Shown here in pieces: positions 27,256 to 36,361 of a DNA stretch of 64,000 nt. The notes beneath the pieces were generated by a model. It was not told where the DNA came from and did not search any database. It saw only the letters and a list, made by a program, of their open reading frames with translations. The stretch's first letter is position 1. Every line of letters begins with the position of its first letter. The translations under genes were made by a program, and so were the position numbers. The DNA is from Gordonia sp. SID5947 (lineage in GTDB: Bacteria; Actinomycetota; Actinomycetes; Mycobacteriales; Mycobacteriaceae). The stretch covers positions 1,426,001-1,490,000 of the forward strand of contig NZ_WWHU01000001.1 of the NCBI RefSeq assembly GCF_009862785.1, read 5' to 3'.

Positions 27256-29025
27256 TCAGCTACGCCCACGCCCCGCGACTCGAGGGGTTGTCCGCTTGCC
27301 CCAGTGATCCGGGCGTTTGCCGTGACCGTCGCGTCCGCCACCGCGCTGACCCTGTCCGCGTTTGGCGCCGCCTCGCGAGCGTGGCGGACCGTAGTCCCGG
27401 CGGATGTCGATGGGGGTCTTGCCGATCCTGGTGTTCCGCAGCCCCGCCAGCGTCTCGTTGTCGAGGTTCTCGGGGAGCTCGACCAGTGAGAAGTCGTCGC
27501 GGATGCTGATGTTGCCGAAGTCTCCGCGGGTCAGTCCGCCCTCGTTGGCTATCGCACCGACGATCGCCCCCGGAGACACCTTGTGCTTGCGCCCCACCGC
27601 GATCCGATACGTGGCGAACTGGCCGCCGCTCGATCCGCGGGGCGCGCGCTCGCGCCGATCGGGACGCTGCCCCTCCGGCGGGTCGGGAGCCATCAGGAAA
27701 CCGCCGTCGCGGGTCTCGAGCGCGAGCGCTGCCGCGATGTCGGCCATCGTGACGTCCTTGTCGCGGGCGTAATCCTCCACCAGCTTGCGGAAGAGGTCGA
27801 GGTTCTCGGAGCCCAGGTTCTCGGTGATCGAATCCGCGAACTTCGACACACGCTGCGCATTCACGTCCTCGACGCTGGGCAATCCGATCTCGGTCAGGGT
27901 CGACCGTGTCGCCCGCTCGATGGCCCTCAGGAGGTGACGTTCACGAGGGGACACGAACAGCAGTGCGTTACCCGAGCGCCCGGCACGACCGGTGCGACCG
28001 ATGCGGTGCACGTACGACTCGGTGTCGTGCGGGATGTCGTAGTTGACCACATGCGAGATGCGGTCGACGTCGAGTCCACGGGCCGCCACGTCCGTGGCCA
28101 CCAGGATGTCGATCGCCCCGTTCTTGAGTTGGTTGATGGTGCGCTCGCGCTGGGCCTGCGCCATGTCGCCGTTGATCGCAACCGCGGAGAAACCGCGGGA
28201 GCGCAACTTCTCGGCGAGTTCTTCGGTGCCCGATTTGGTGCGGACGAAGACGATCATCGCGTCGAATGCCTCGACCTCGAGGAACCGGGTGAGCGCATCG
28301 AGCTTGCGCTGGTGGGACACCTGCAGGTAGCGCTGGGTGATGTTCTGGGCCGTCGCGGTCTTCGACTTGACCGTGATCTCCTGCGGATCGTGGAGATACC
28401 GCTGCGCGAGGCGACGGATCGCACTGGGCATCGTGGCCGAGAACAACGCGACCTGCTTGGAATCCGGGGTCTCGGCGAGAATCCTTTCGACGTCCTCGGC
28501 GAAACCCATCGTCAGCATCTCGTCGGCCTCGTCGAGTACGAGGTACTCCAGTTGGGAGATGTCCAGGGTGCCCTTGTCCAGGTGGTCGATGACGCGGCCG
28601 GGCGTGCCGACGATCACCTGGGCGCCGCGCTTGAGGCCCGCGAGCTGGACGCCGTAACTCTGGCCGCCATAGATGGGCAGCACCCGCACTTGCGGCATGT
28701 GCGACGAATAGCGGCCGAAGGCCTCCGACACCTGCAGGGCGAGCTCACGGGTGGGAGCCAGGACCAGCGCCTGCGGTCGCTTCGCCGACGCGTCGAGCCT
28801 GGAGAGGATCGGGATCGCGAACGCGGCCGTCTTGCCCGTTCCGGTCTGTGCGAGGCCCACCACGTCGCGACCCGCCATCAGGGGTGGGATGGTGGCGGCC
28901 TGGATCGGCGACGGGGTCTCGTACCCGACGTCGGTGATCGCCTGACGCACCTGCGGGTCGATGTCCAGGTCGTCGAAGGTGACGCCCTGGCCGGTGCCGT
29001 TCTGTTCGTCGGTGGACTCACTCAT
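27256..29025 (-). CDS. deaD: DEAD-box ATP-dependent RNA helicase DeaD/CsdA-type
   Basis: 589 residues. Q motif YETPSPIQAATIP, motif I AQTGTGKTAA, Ia PTRELA, II LDEADEM, III SAT, IV-V FVRTKSGTEEL and ATDVAARGLD, and VI HRIGRTGRAGR are all present. After about residue 460 comes a DbpA-like RNA-binding domain (YRIAVGRKHKVSPGAIVGAIANEGG) and a Gly/Arg-rich basic tail. It unwinds RNA duplexes in ribosome assembly and mRNA turnover, often at low temperature. It is divergent from the acyl-CoA ligase gene across 234 bp. Confidence 0.95.
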   Translation of the reverse strand: MSESTDEQNGTGQGVTFDDLDIDPQVRQAITDVGYETPSPIQAATIPPLMAGRDVVGLAQTGTGKTAAFAIPILSRLDASAKRPQALVLAPTRELALQVSEAFGRYSSHMPQVRVLPIYGGQSYGVQLAGLKRGAQVIVGTPGRVIDHLDKGTLDISQLEYLVLDEADEMLTMGFAEDVERILAETPDSKQVALFSATMPSAIRRLAQRYLHDPQEITVKSKTATAQNITQRYLQVSHQRKLDALTRFLEVEAFDAMIVFVRTKSGTEELAEKLRSRGFSAVAINGDMAQAQRERTINQLKNGAIDILVATDVAARGLDVDRISHVVNYDIPHDTESYVHRIGRTGRAGRSGNALLFVSPRERHLLRAIERATRSTLTEIGLPSVEDVNAQRVSKFADSITENLGSENLDLFRKLVEDYARDKDVTMADIAAALALETRDGGFLMAPDPPEGQRPDRRERAPRGSSGGQFATYRIAVGRKHKVSPGAIVGAIANEGGLTRGDFGNISIRDDFSLVELPENLDNETLAGLRNTRIGKTPIDIRRDYGPPRSRGGAKRGQGQRGGGRDGHGKRPDHWGKRTTPRVAGRGRS

Positions 29026-29167
29026 GTGCGATCTGTCCGTTCATTACTGTCACTCTAATCCGCCGAGGCCTCTGGCGAGGAATCTCACCGAACCGCGACG
29101 TCACGGCGTCGACCCGCCCTCCTCACGGTGCGCACCGACCTGTGATCGCGCCCACTGATACTGGTAC

Positions 29168-29178
29168 TGTCAGTGACA
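29168..29178. promoter_or_regulatory. Small dyad TGTCA-G-TGACA between deaD and acyl-CoA ligase
   Basis: A perfect 5-bp-arm dyad in the 29026-29259 intergenic region, about 82 bp upstream of the ligase start, next to the run GATACTGGTACTG. It is a possible operator for the ligase gene, but short enough to be chance. Confidence 0.25.
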
Positions 29179-29259
29179 CTCAACAGACAGCTACGGAGTT
29201 CACGCGGGCCCGCCCGTGTCCGTTATGTCCCAATTTCGTTGCGCACAGGGGAGCCCGCC

Positions 29260-31044
29260 ATGGAGCAATATTCCACCCCGTCGAACCTTTCCATCGAGGA
29301 CAAGGCGACGACCGTCGACAGCATTCTCCGGTACCGATCGGAGCGCCCGACGATGCCACTGTTCCGGAAGCGCTCCGGAAATCAATGGATCAACGTGACG
29401 GCCAAACAGTTCGCCGACGAGGTCGACGCGGTGGCCAAGGGCCTCATCGCATCGGGGATCAAGCCGGGCGCGCGGGTCGCGATCCTGTCATCGACCCGAT
29501 ACGAGTGGACCGTCCTGGATTACGCGATCTGGCGCTCGGGTGCCACCACGGTGGCGATCTACGAGACGTCGGCGCCCGACCAGGTCAAATGGATTCTCGA
29601 GGACTCGGGAACCTCGATGTTGTTCGTCGAGCAGCATGCCCACCACACCAAGCACATCCGCATCATCGAGGAAGCACCCGAGCTGCGGGAGACCCTGGTC
29701 ATCGACGACCATGCGCTCGCGACGATCACCAAGCGCGGCGCCAAGATCGACGACGCGGAGCTCGACGCCCGCCATGCCAACGCGCTCTCGTCGGATGCCG
29801 CGACGCTGATCTACACCTCCGGCACGACGGGCAAACCGAAGGGTGTGGTCCTGACCCATGCCAACTTCCTCGCCGAGTGCGAGGCCACCCGCGACGCCGT
29901 CGGCGCAGGCCTGGTCGAGGGCAAGTCGACACTGCTGTTCCTACCGCTCGCGCACGTGTTCGCTCGCGTGGTCGCGGTCGGTTGCGTCGAGAACGGGGTG
30001 ATCCTCGGGCACACCAGCGACATCCCCAACCTCATCGACGACCTGGGCAAGTTCAAGCCGAATTACGTGCTGTCGGTGCCGCGAGTCTTCGAGAAGGTCT
30101 ACAACTCCGCCAAGCAGAAGGCCTACGACGGCGGCAAGGGCAAGATCTTCGACCGCGCCGCAGACACCGCCATCGAGTACAGCAAGGCAATGGAGACCGG
30201 CGGCGCCGGGCTGGGGCTCAAGCTCAAGCACGCGTTGTTCGATCGCCTGGTGTACGGCAAGCTGCGCGACGCCCTCGGCGGACAGTGCGAAGGCGCCATC
30301 TCCGGTGGCGCTCCTCTCGGCGCACGGCTCGGACACTTCTTCCGCGGCGTCGGCATCCCGGTCTATGAAGGCTATGGGCTCTCCGAGACCACCGCGGCGG
30401 TGACCGCCAACAACGAGGAGCACCAGCGCGTCGGCTCGGTTGGCCGCCCGGTTCCGGGGGTGACCGTGCGCATCGCCGACGACGGTGAGGTGCTGCTCAA
30501 GGGTCCGGTGGTCTTCGGCGGCTACTGGAAGAACGCGAAGGCAACCGAGGAGTCCATCGTCGACGGCTGGTTCCACACCGGCGACATCGGACGCCTCGAG
30601 GACGGCTTCCTGTTCATCACCGGCCGCAAGAAGGAACTGATCGTCACCGCAGGCGGCAAGAACGTCTCCCCGGCACAGCTCGAGGACACCATCCGAGCGC
30701 ACCCGATGGTCAGCCAGTGCCTCGTCGTCGGCGACAACAAGCCCTTCATCGCCGCACTGATCACCATCGATCCGGAAGCGATCCCGGGATGGCTCGAGCG
30801 TCATCACCTGCCTGCGGACACCTCGCCCGCCGACCTCGCCCAGAACGAGACGTTGATCGCCGAGATCGACGCCGCGGTCACCGAGGCCAACGGGAAGGTG
30901 TCGAAGGCCGAGGCGATCAAGAAGTTCACCATCCTCGAGACCGACTTCACCATCGAGTCGGGTGAACTGACGCCGACGATGAAATTGAAGCGCAACGTGA
31001 TCCACGACGCGCAGAAGCGGGCGATCGCGGACCTGTACACCTGA
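29260..31044 (+). CDS. Long-chain fatty-acid--CoA ligase (FadD15-like)
   Basis: 594 residues. The AMP-binding signature YTSGTTGKPKG lies near residues 185-195. EGYGLSETTAAVT, DGWFHTGDIGRLEDG and GRKKELIVTAGGKNVSP complete the adenylate-forming enzyme motifs A5-A10. It activates long-chain fatty acids with ATP and CoA for beta-oxidation or lipid synthesis. The start MEQYSTPSN at ATG 29260 follows CAGGGGAGC; 29 in-frame codons upstream lack such a site. It is followed by a strong terminator, so it is probably monocistronic. Confidence 0.93.
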   Translation: MEQYSTPSNLSIEDKATTVDSILRYRSERPTMPLFRKRSGNQWINVTAKQFADEVDAVAKGLIASGIKPGARVAILSSTRYEWTVLDYAIWRSGATTVAIYETSAPDQVKWILEDSGTSMLFVEQHAHHTKHIRIIEEAPELRETLVIDDHALATITKRGAKIDDAELDARHANALSSDAATLIYTSGTTGKPKGVVLTHANFLAECEATRDAVGAGLVEGKSTLLFLPLAHVFARVVAVGCVENGVILGHTSDIPNLIDDLGKFKPNYVLSVPRVFEKVYNSAKQKAYDGGKGKIFDRAADTAIEYSKAMETGGAGLGLKLKHALFDRLVYGKLRDALGGQCEGAISGGAPLGARLGHFFRGVGIPVYEGYGLSETTAAVTANNEEHQRVGSVGRPVPGVTVRIADDGEVLLKGPVVFGGYWKNAKATEESIVDGWFHTGDIGRLEDGFLFITGRKKELIVTAGGKNVSPAQLEDTIRAHPMVSQCLVVGDNKPFIAALITIDPEAIPGWLERHHLPADTSPADLAQNETLIAEIDAAVTEANGKVSKAEAIKKFTILETDFTIESGELTPTMKLKRNVIHDAQKRAIADLYT

Positions 31045-31096
31045 CCCCGGCCCGGGTCAGCCCGGCCCTGGGTCATCCCTCCCCGCTCGGCGGCAG

Positions 31097-31127
31097 ACGC
31101 CCGGCCCCCACTCGGGGCCGGGCGTTC
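31097..31127 (+). terminator. Rho-independent-type terminator after acyl-CoA ligase
   Basis: A 12-bp G/C-rich stem (ACGCCCGGCCCC / GGGGCCGGGCGT) with a 5-nt loop lies 52 bp after the stop codon. It is followed by only a short T-containing tail (TTCTC), as is common in actinobacteria. Confidence 0.75.
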
Positions 31128-31156
31128 TCATCGCGCGGTGTCCACGATCGCCGTCG

Positions 31157-31184
31157 CGAACCGTGGACAGCGAACCGTGGACAG
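31157..31184. repeat. Two tandem 14-bp repeats just upstream of the acyltransferase gene
   Basis: CGAACCGTGGACAG occurs twice in direct succession (31157-31170 and 31171-31184). TGTCCACG at 31139-31146 is the inverse of part of the unit. The block ends 22 bp before the ATG at 31207. It may be a regulator-binding array or a slippage product. Confidence 0.6.
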
Positions 31185-31206
31185 CGACAACGTAAGGTGT
31201 CATCCG

Positions 31207-32357
31207 ATGAATCGAGATCTCGCCATCGACGCGACGCGGGGGCTCGCGATCTGGAGCATGATCTCGCTTCACTTCGGCGCCGGAACCCATATCGCTGCAC
31301 CCACCCATGCGTACCCGTATGTGGACGGGATGTCGGCGTTCGTGCTGCTGTCGGGGATGGTCCTGGGATTGGTCTACCGGCGCTGGATCGAACGCATCTC
31401 GTTGCGCTTCGCCTACTGGCGACTCACCAAACGACTCGTCGTCCTGTATGTCTGTCAGCTGACGATCGCCGTGATCGCGGTCGCCGCGGCGATCGAGGGC
31501 CATCGTTGGCTGACCCTCCTGCTGCCGATCGACGGCTGGGGTCAGGGTCTGGGCCTGGCCTTGCGCATGCAATACCTGCCGAGCGGCGGGAACATCCTGC
31601 TGCTGTACATGGTGCTGATGGCGTCGGCCTATCTCCTGTTCCCGATGCTGATGCGGGGCTGGTGGATGATCGTCCTCGGGGGATCGATCGGCGTGTACGT
31701 GCTCTCGCTGGTGTTCTCGCCGGACTGGTTCTACCTGACCGCGACCATGCAGGCCCGCGGATCCAGAACTGGGCGGCGTGGCAGATCATGTTCGTGCCCG
31801 CGGTGGTGGTCGGTTGGAAGTGGCGGGAATGGCGGATTCCCGAGTTCATCGACCGGTGGCTCCCGGTGATCGTGGCAGTTGCCGTCGCCGTTGCACTGGG
31901 CCTGCACTTCGTGGTCGATGCCGGCCCGTGGATTCGGTTCGAACCCGCGATCGCCGACAAGCTCGACTTCCGGCCCGCCCGCGCGGTCGGCGCGTGGCTG
32001 GTGGTCCCGGCGATCTACGGGATCTTCCGGCTCCTGCTGCGGTGGTGGCACAAGGACTGGCTGCGACCGCTGGTGATGACCGGGACCCGCAGTCTGGATT
32101 CCTATGTGTTGCAGGCCGTCGCACTCGTGCTCATACCGATTCATGTGGCCCACCGACCATGGGGGTCGGTGACCACCGCGTGCGTGGTGCTCACCGTCTT
32201 CGGTCTCTGCTGGGCATGGTCGGAGTTCCGGAGCGCCTGTCACATCGACAAGCTCCACCGCCTGCCCGTGATCCTCGCGCGACGCATCGAGCGGCGCCAC
32301 CCACATCCCCCAAATGTCGCGGCACCACCCGCGGAAACCGTCGGAGCAGCGTCATGA
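31207..32357 (+). pseudogene. OpgC/acyltransferase-3-like integral membrane protein, frameshifted
   Basis: The N-terminal frame from ATG 31207 reads MNRDLAIDATRGLAIWSMISLHFG, then several hydrophobic helices to about 31755. The rest (IQNWAAWQIMF, then more membrane helices to TGA 32355-32357) is in another frame. Joined, it is about 383 residues with roughly ten membrane segments, of the OpgC/acyltransferase type that O-acylates envelope glycans or polyols. The length is 1151 nt, 3n+2, so one base appears missing around 31757-31766 (GCCCGCGGATCC). A sequencing error is likely, otherwise the gene is dead. A start codon of the next gene overlaps its stop (ATGA), suggesting the intact form was translationally coupled to it. 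Confidence 0.75.
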
Positions 32358-33562
32358 CGCAGTCAGAATCTTCGCGTAACCAACCGCAGGCCGCGGTCGG
32401 CGACCACACCTTGTGCGTGCACGCCGGCAACACCGGGGATGCCTCGGGCGCCATCCGCACGCCGATCACCATGGCGAACTCCTATCTGCTGCCCGACGAT
32501 CCGTCCACGATGGACTGGTCGGCGACCGACCGGCTCTTCTACACACGCAACTCGGGCGCCAATCAGGTTGCGTTGCAGGACAAGCTCGCAGCGCTCGATC
32601 ACGGTGAGGATGCCGTTGCACTCGCCTCCGGCGTCGCGGCGCTGCACGCGATCTTCTTCACCCACGTCGCGGCCGGAGATCACGTCGTGGTGTCGGACAC
32701 CACATACGAGGCGACCTACAAGCTCTGGTCATCGCTGCTGCCCCGGAAGTACGGGATCGAGGCGACCTTCGTCGACGTGACCGATCTAGACGCCGTGCGT
32801 GCCGCGCTGCGTCCCACCACCCGACTGCTGATCACCGAGGCCGTTGCGAATCCGACGACCAAGGTGGCCGACATCGCGGCTCTGGCGGAGATCGCGCATG
32901 CTGCAGGAACTCTGCTCGTGGTGGACTCGACGTTCACGCCACCGCCGCTCTATCGCCCCATCTCCGACGGGGCCGACCTCGTGGCCCACTCACTCACCAA
33001 GTACATCAATGGCCATGGTGACGCGATGGGTGGCGCGGTGATCGGCCGCAAGGAGCTCATCGAACCGATCAGGGCCGAGGCGATGGTGGATGTGGGCGGG
33101 GTGATCTCGCCGTTCAACGCATGGCTGATCTCGCGCGGATCGATCACGCTCCCACTTCGACTGGCGCAGCACCAGTCCAATGCGCAGCAACTGGCCGAGT
33201 TCCTCGAGGCCGACGAGCGGATCGCCTATGTCGCCTACCCTGGGCTCGCGTCGCACCCACAACACCAGCTCGCCACAAGACAATTCGGCGGCCGGGGTTA
33301 CGGCGGGATGATGGCCTTCGCCGTCCAGGGCAGCCCTGACGACCAGAACCGCTTCGTGTCCCGGCTGCGGGTGATCACCTCAGCCGTATCCCTCGGACAC
33401 GACGAGTCGTTGATCGTGCACGTCGGCACCGACGGGCCCCGGGTCGCGGCGTACCCAGCCGAGTTCCGGCGGTGGGGCCACCTCCGGTTCTCGGTCGGAC
33501 TCGAGGATCACGCCGACCTCGAAGCAGATCTGCGTGGCGCATTGGACGCGACCTTCGGCTGA
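32354..33562 (+). CDS. PLP-dependent Cys/Met metabolism enzyme (cystathionine/methionine gamma-lyase family)
   Basis: 402 residues. Motifs of the trans-sulfuration family are clear: SGVAALHAIFF, VVVSDTTYEATY, VVDSTFTPPPLYRP and HSLTKYINGHGDAMGG, with the PLP lysine in S-L-T-K. Near the end, GHDESLIVHVG and HLRFSVGLED complete the fold. Such enzymes cleave or exchange gamma-substituents of cystathionine, methionine or O-acyl-homoserine in the cytoplasm; sequence alone does not separate these. ATG 32354 overlaps the stop of the membrane acyltransferase, an odd pairing whose meaning I do not know. Confidence 0.88.
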   Translation: MTQSESSRNQPQAAVGDHTLCVHAGNTGDASGAIRTPITMANSYLLPDDPSTMDWSATDRLFYTRNSGANQVALQDKLAALDHGEDAVALASGVAALHAIFFTHVAAGDHVVVSDTTYEATYKLWSSLLPRKYGIEATFVDVTDLDAVRAALRPTTRLLITEAVANPTTKVADIAALAEIAHAAGTLLVVDSTFTPPPLYRPISDGADLVAHSLTKYINGHGDAMGGAVIGRKELIEPIRAEAMVDVGGVISPFNAWLISRGSITLPLRLAQHQSNAQQLAEFLEADERIAYVAYPGLASHPQHQLATRQFGGRGYGGMMAFAVQGSPDDQNRFVSRLRVITSAVSLGHDESLIVHVGTDGPRVAAYPAEFRRWGHLRFSVGLEDHADLEADLRGALDATFG

Positions 33563-33615
33563 TGTCCACCGCGTGAGATGCCCTGCCGCAGCACGTGGAC
33601 GCCCGACGGTGTGCG

Positions 33616-35130
33616 TCAGGTCGCCTCGAAGAGGATGCCCCTCTCGATCGCTTCCCGCACGACCGGGAGCGCGGCCTCGGCGAGCGCCCCCTCATCGACG
33701 CCGTGGAATCCGGCGAGGAGGTCGACGAGCGTGCCCAGCGGCACCTCCCCGCGACATCCCGCGAGCAACGCACGCGACACCTCATCCACCCCCAGCACGG
33801 CGCCCGGACCACCAGGCCTCCGCACTGCCGCCGAGATCTGTTGCCAGCCTTCCTCTCCCGGCAGCGCCTGTTCCTCGAGAAAGATCGGCGCGGTGGACAA
33901 CCGGGCACCGAGCAGATGGGCATCCGAGGTGGTCCTGAGATAGTGACGGCGGGCGAGGAACGCCTGGGCCTCCGATCCCGTCACCTCCTCCCCCGCCCCG
34001 GTGATCTCCTCGACGACCAGATCCGGCTCCCCGACGTCACCGTCGGTCCGCCGGCGCATCGTGATGAGCCCCATGCCGATGCCGGCGATCCCGGATTCGG
34101 CAAACCAGTCGAGCCACCGCGCGCCGCGCTCGGCCACGGTGTCGGAGGACTCTCCCGCATCCGAGAGCCAGAGGGAGATGTAACTGATCGGGTCGGCCAG
34201 CTCGCGTTGGACCACCCAGGCGTCGAGACCTGTTCCGTCCAGCCAGCCGCGCACCCGGTCTCGCCAGTCGGTATCGGCCGGAACAATCCAGTTGGCCAGG
34301 ATCTGGGCCGTCCCACCCGGATTCAGGTGATCAGGGACCTGCCTGATCAGGTCGGCGCACAGCGCGTCCCCGATCATGCCCGAATCCCGATAGATGTAAT
34401 CCTGGCCGCCGGCCCCGACCACGAACGGCGGGTTCGAGACGATCAGGTCGAACCGTTCGCCGGCGACCGGCTCGAACAAGCTACCGGACCGCAGATCCCA
34501 CCGCATCCCGTTGAGTCGTGCGGTGGCACCGGCGAGCGCGAGGGCCCGCTCGTTGGTGTCCGTGGCCACGATCTCGTCGCAATGGGTACCGAGATGCAAC
34601 GCTTGGATGCCGCAACCGGTCCCGATGTCGAGCGCCCGATGCACCGGTGTGCGGATCACCGCCCGCGCCAACGACACCGACGCGCCCCCGATGCCGAGGA
34701 CGTGTTCGCGGTCGACCGGGCCTGAGCGCATCACCGCGTCCTGATCCGAGACGACCAGATACTCACGGACGTCGTCGGCGTGCGGCCGGATGTCGAGCGT
34801 CGCCCGGATCTCCCCGGCGCCGATCCGGGCCAGCACGCCGTTGGCGATCAGCGCGTCCACCCCGGCGGCAGGAAATGCCTGTGCGACAGCCGTTTCCGAC
34901 TCGTCGGAGCCAAGCAGGAAGAGCCGGATCACGGTGGCGAGCCGGGACGAATCCGCCTGGGCCCGGCGGGTGGCATAATGGGCCGGCCACCAGATCCCAC
35001 GGCCGAGCGCCTCGTTCGCCTCCTCCCCCAGTAGTCCGGAAACACCGTCGGTGTGATAGCCGGCCGCCCGCAGGTCGGCGCCGAGTGCGTCGGTCACCGC
35101 CATGTCGAACAGCGGTTGAGCCGCGCTCAT
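33616..35130 (-). CDS. SAM-dependent methyltransferase, N5-glutamine/adenine-like (NPPF motif)
   Basis: 504 residues. The central domain has the Rossmann motif ALDIGTGCGIQALHL, EIVATDTNERAL and SNPPFVVG, the NPP(F/Y) tetrapeptide of enzymes methylating amide or exocyclic nitrogen (HemK/PrmC, N6-adenine). About 130 N-terminal residues resemble a winged-helix-like domain, and about 180 C-terminal residues are unassigned. The target is unknown; release factor, ribosomal protein and nucleic acid are all possible. Its ATG overlaps the stop of a small HTH gene (ATGA), so the two are co-translated. Confidence 0.82.
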   Translation of the reverse strand: MSAAQPLFDMAVTDALGADLRAAGYHTDGVSGLLGEEANEALGRGIWWPAHYATRRAQADSSRLATVIRLFLLGSDESETAVAQAFPAAGVDALIANGVLARIGAGEIRATLDIRPHADDVREYLVVSDQDAVMRSGPVDREHVLGIGGASVSLARAVIRTPVHRALDIGTGCGIQALHLGTHCDEIVATDTNERALALAGATARLNGMRWDLRSGSLFEPVAGERFDLIVSNPPFVVGAGGQDYIYRDSGMIGDALCADLIRQVPDHLNPGGTAQILANWIVPADTDWRDRVRGWLDGTGLDAWVVQRELADPISYISLWLSDAGESSDTVAERGARWLDWFAESGIAGIGMGLITMRRRTDGDVGEPDLVVEEITGAGEEVTGSEAQAFLARRHYLRTTSDAHLLGARLSTAPIFLEEQALPGEEGWQQISAAVRRPGGPGAVLGVDEVSRALLAGCRGEVPLGTLVDLLAGFHGVDEGALAEAALPVVREAIERGILFEAT

Positions 35131-35348
35131 CCGACCTTCCGATACTTCTTGTGCATCGCCTGTTTCGAGACCCCGAGCAGCATGCCGATCTCCGCCCAGG
35201 ACAGGCCTGCGTGCCGCGCCCGGCGCACTGCGACTTCTTCGTCGCGCGCGATGTCGCGGCGGCGTGCGGCGACCCGGGTCAGTTCTTCGATCGGCGTGCC
35301 GCCGTCGTCGCTGTCGATTCCGGTCCTCATACGGTCCAGAGTGCCCAT
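35127..35348 (-). CDS. Small helix-turn-helix protein
   Basis: 73 residues from ATG 35348 (MGTLDRMRTG). The C-terminal part, VRRARHAGLSWAEIGMLLGVSKQAMHKKYRKV, is a recognisable HTH in which SKQAMHKKY is the recognition helix. It is short and basic, a DNA-binding protein with no effector domain. It overlaps the methyltransferase start by four bases and is divergent from ohrR across about 80 bp that contain two dyads. Upstream in-frame codons to 35411 would run into the ohrR promoter region and are less likely. Confidence 0.75.
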   Translation of the reverse strand: MGTLDRMRTGIDSDDGGTPIEELTRVAARRRDIARDEEVAVRRARHAGLSWAEIGMLLGVSKQAMHKKYRKVG

Positions 35349-35360
35349 CGTCCGGCCGAT

Positions 35361-35378
35361 CGTCAACTGTTGTTGACG
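35361..35378. promoter_or_regulatory. Inverted repeat CGTCAAC-TGTT-GTTGACG between HTH gene and ohrR
   Basis: Perfect 7-bp arms with a 4-nt spacer in the divergent promoter region. A second dyad, CAACA-A-TGTTG, lies at 35396-35406, and TTAAATT at 35415-35421 sits just before the ohrR start as a likely -10 region. One or both dyads are candidates for OhrR or for the small HTH protein. Confidence 0.55.
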
Positions 35379-35426
35379 TGCAAATAGGTGTCCCACAACA
35401 ATGTTGCGCACAACTTAAATTCGGGT

Positions 35427-35942
35427 ATGGTCGAAGACGTGACCTCAGTTCGACTCGACGACCAGCTCTGCTTCGCGCTGTACACGGCATCGCGTGCGGT
35501 CATCGCGGCGCAGCGCCCAGGCCTACGCGAACTCGGGCTCACATATCCGCAGTACCTCGCGATGCTGGTGCTGTGGGAAGAAGATGAGATTTCGGTCAGC
35601 CGACTGTGTCGTCGGCTCCAGCTCGACTCCGGGACGGTGTCACCACTGGTGCGGCGGCTCGAGACACTCGGCTTCGTCACCCGCCGCAGGTCAGACGACG
35701 ACGAGCGGTCGGTCACCGTGGCCCTCACCCCCGAGGGTGTCGCGCTGGGCGGCCGGGCGGATTGTGTCTACGACTCCCTCGCCTCGGCGATCGCCGATGC
35801 CGCCGCGGAGGGTTCCGATGCGGAAGGCACCGGCGCCGACCCCGCGTCGCTCATCGCACTTCGCACCACCCTGCACGAACTCACCGACGAGTTGCGCCGA
35901 CACCTCGACGCGCCCGCATCACCGAAAGGATCCGAAGAATGA
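35427..35942 (+). CDS. ohrR: MarR-family organic peroxide sensor OhrR
   Basis: 171 residues with the start at ATG 35427. This start puts the redox cysteine at position 15 in DDQLCFALYTASRAV, exactly as in OhrR proteins. LTYPQYLAMLVLWEEDEISVSRL, the winged-helix recognition region and RRRSDDDERSV follow. OhrR represses ohr until organic hydroperoxides oxidise the N-terminal Cys. Its stop overlaps the ohr start (ATGA). No Shine-Dalgarno sequence precedes the ATG; the TAAATT five bases upstream suggests a leaderless transcript. The C-terminal tail is somewhat longer than in typical OhrR. Confidence 0.92.
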   Translation: MVEDVTSVRLDDQLCFALYTASRAVIAAQRPGLRELGLTYPQYLAMLVLWEEDEISVSRLCRRLQLDSGTVSPLVRRLETLGFVTRRRSDDDERSVTVALTPEGVALGGRADCVYDSLASAIADAAAEGSDAEGTGADPASLIALRTTLHELTDELRRHLDAPASPKGSEE

Positions 35943-36361
35943 AGGCCATCTATACGGCAGAGGCTCTCGCGACCGGCGACGGGCGCAACGGGCATGCCCG
36001 ATCATCCGACGGCAAGCTCGATTTCGACCTCGACATGCCCAAGGAACTCGGCGGCTCCGGCGTCGGCACCAATCCCGAGCAGTTGTTCGCGGCAGGCTAT
36101 GCCGCCTGTTTCCACAGCGCCCTGCGCCTGGTGGCCGGTCAGGCCGACGCAGATGTGACCGACTCCGCGGTCGGCGCACGGGTTTCGCTCGGCTCCACCG
36201 ATTCGGGCGGTTTCGGCCTCGCGGTCGAGCTCGAGGTCTCGCTCCCGTCGGTCGATGACGCCACGGCGAAGTCCCTCGTCGAAAAGGCTCACGAGGTGTG
36301 CCCATACTCCAACGCGACGCGCGGCAACATCGACGTCACCCTCTCCCTCGCCGATGACTGA
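35939..36361 (+). CDS. ohr: Organic hydroperoxide resistance peroxidase Ohr
   Basis: 140 residues. The two catalytic cysteines are in AAGYAACFHSAL (Cys57) and EVCPYSNATRGN (Cys121), the OsmC/Ohr pattern. Ohr reduces organic and lipid hydroperoxides using lipoylated proteins as reductant. It is translationally coupled to ohrR upstream and to the DoxX-like gene downstream (start within the last codons), so peroxide induction through OhrR is expected for all three. Confidence 0.95.
   Translation: MKAIYTAEALATGDGRNGHARSSDGKLDFDLDMPKELGGSGVGTNPEQLFAAGYAACFHSALRLVAGQADADVTDSAVGARVSLGSTDSGGFGLAVELEVSLPSVDDATAKSLVEKAHEVCPYSNATRGNIDVTLSLADD

Noticed and set aside
33595..34725. A 376-codon plus-strand frame opposite the methyltransferase
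   Set aside because: It is antisense to a gene with clear SAM-binding and NPPF motifs and has no motif of its own.
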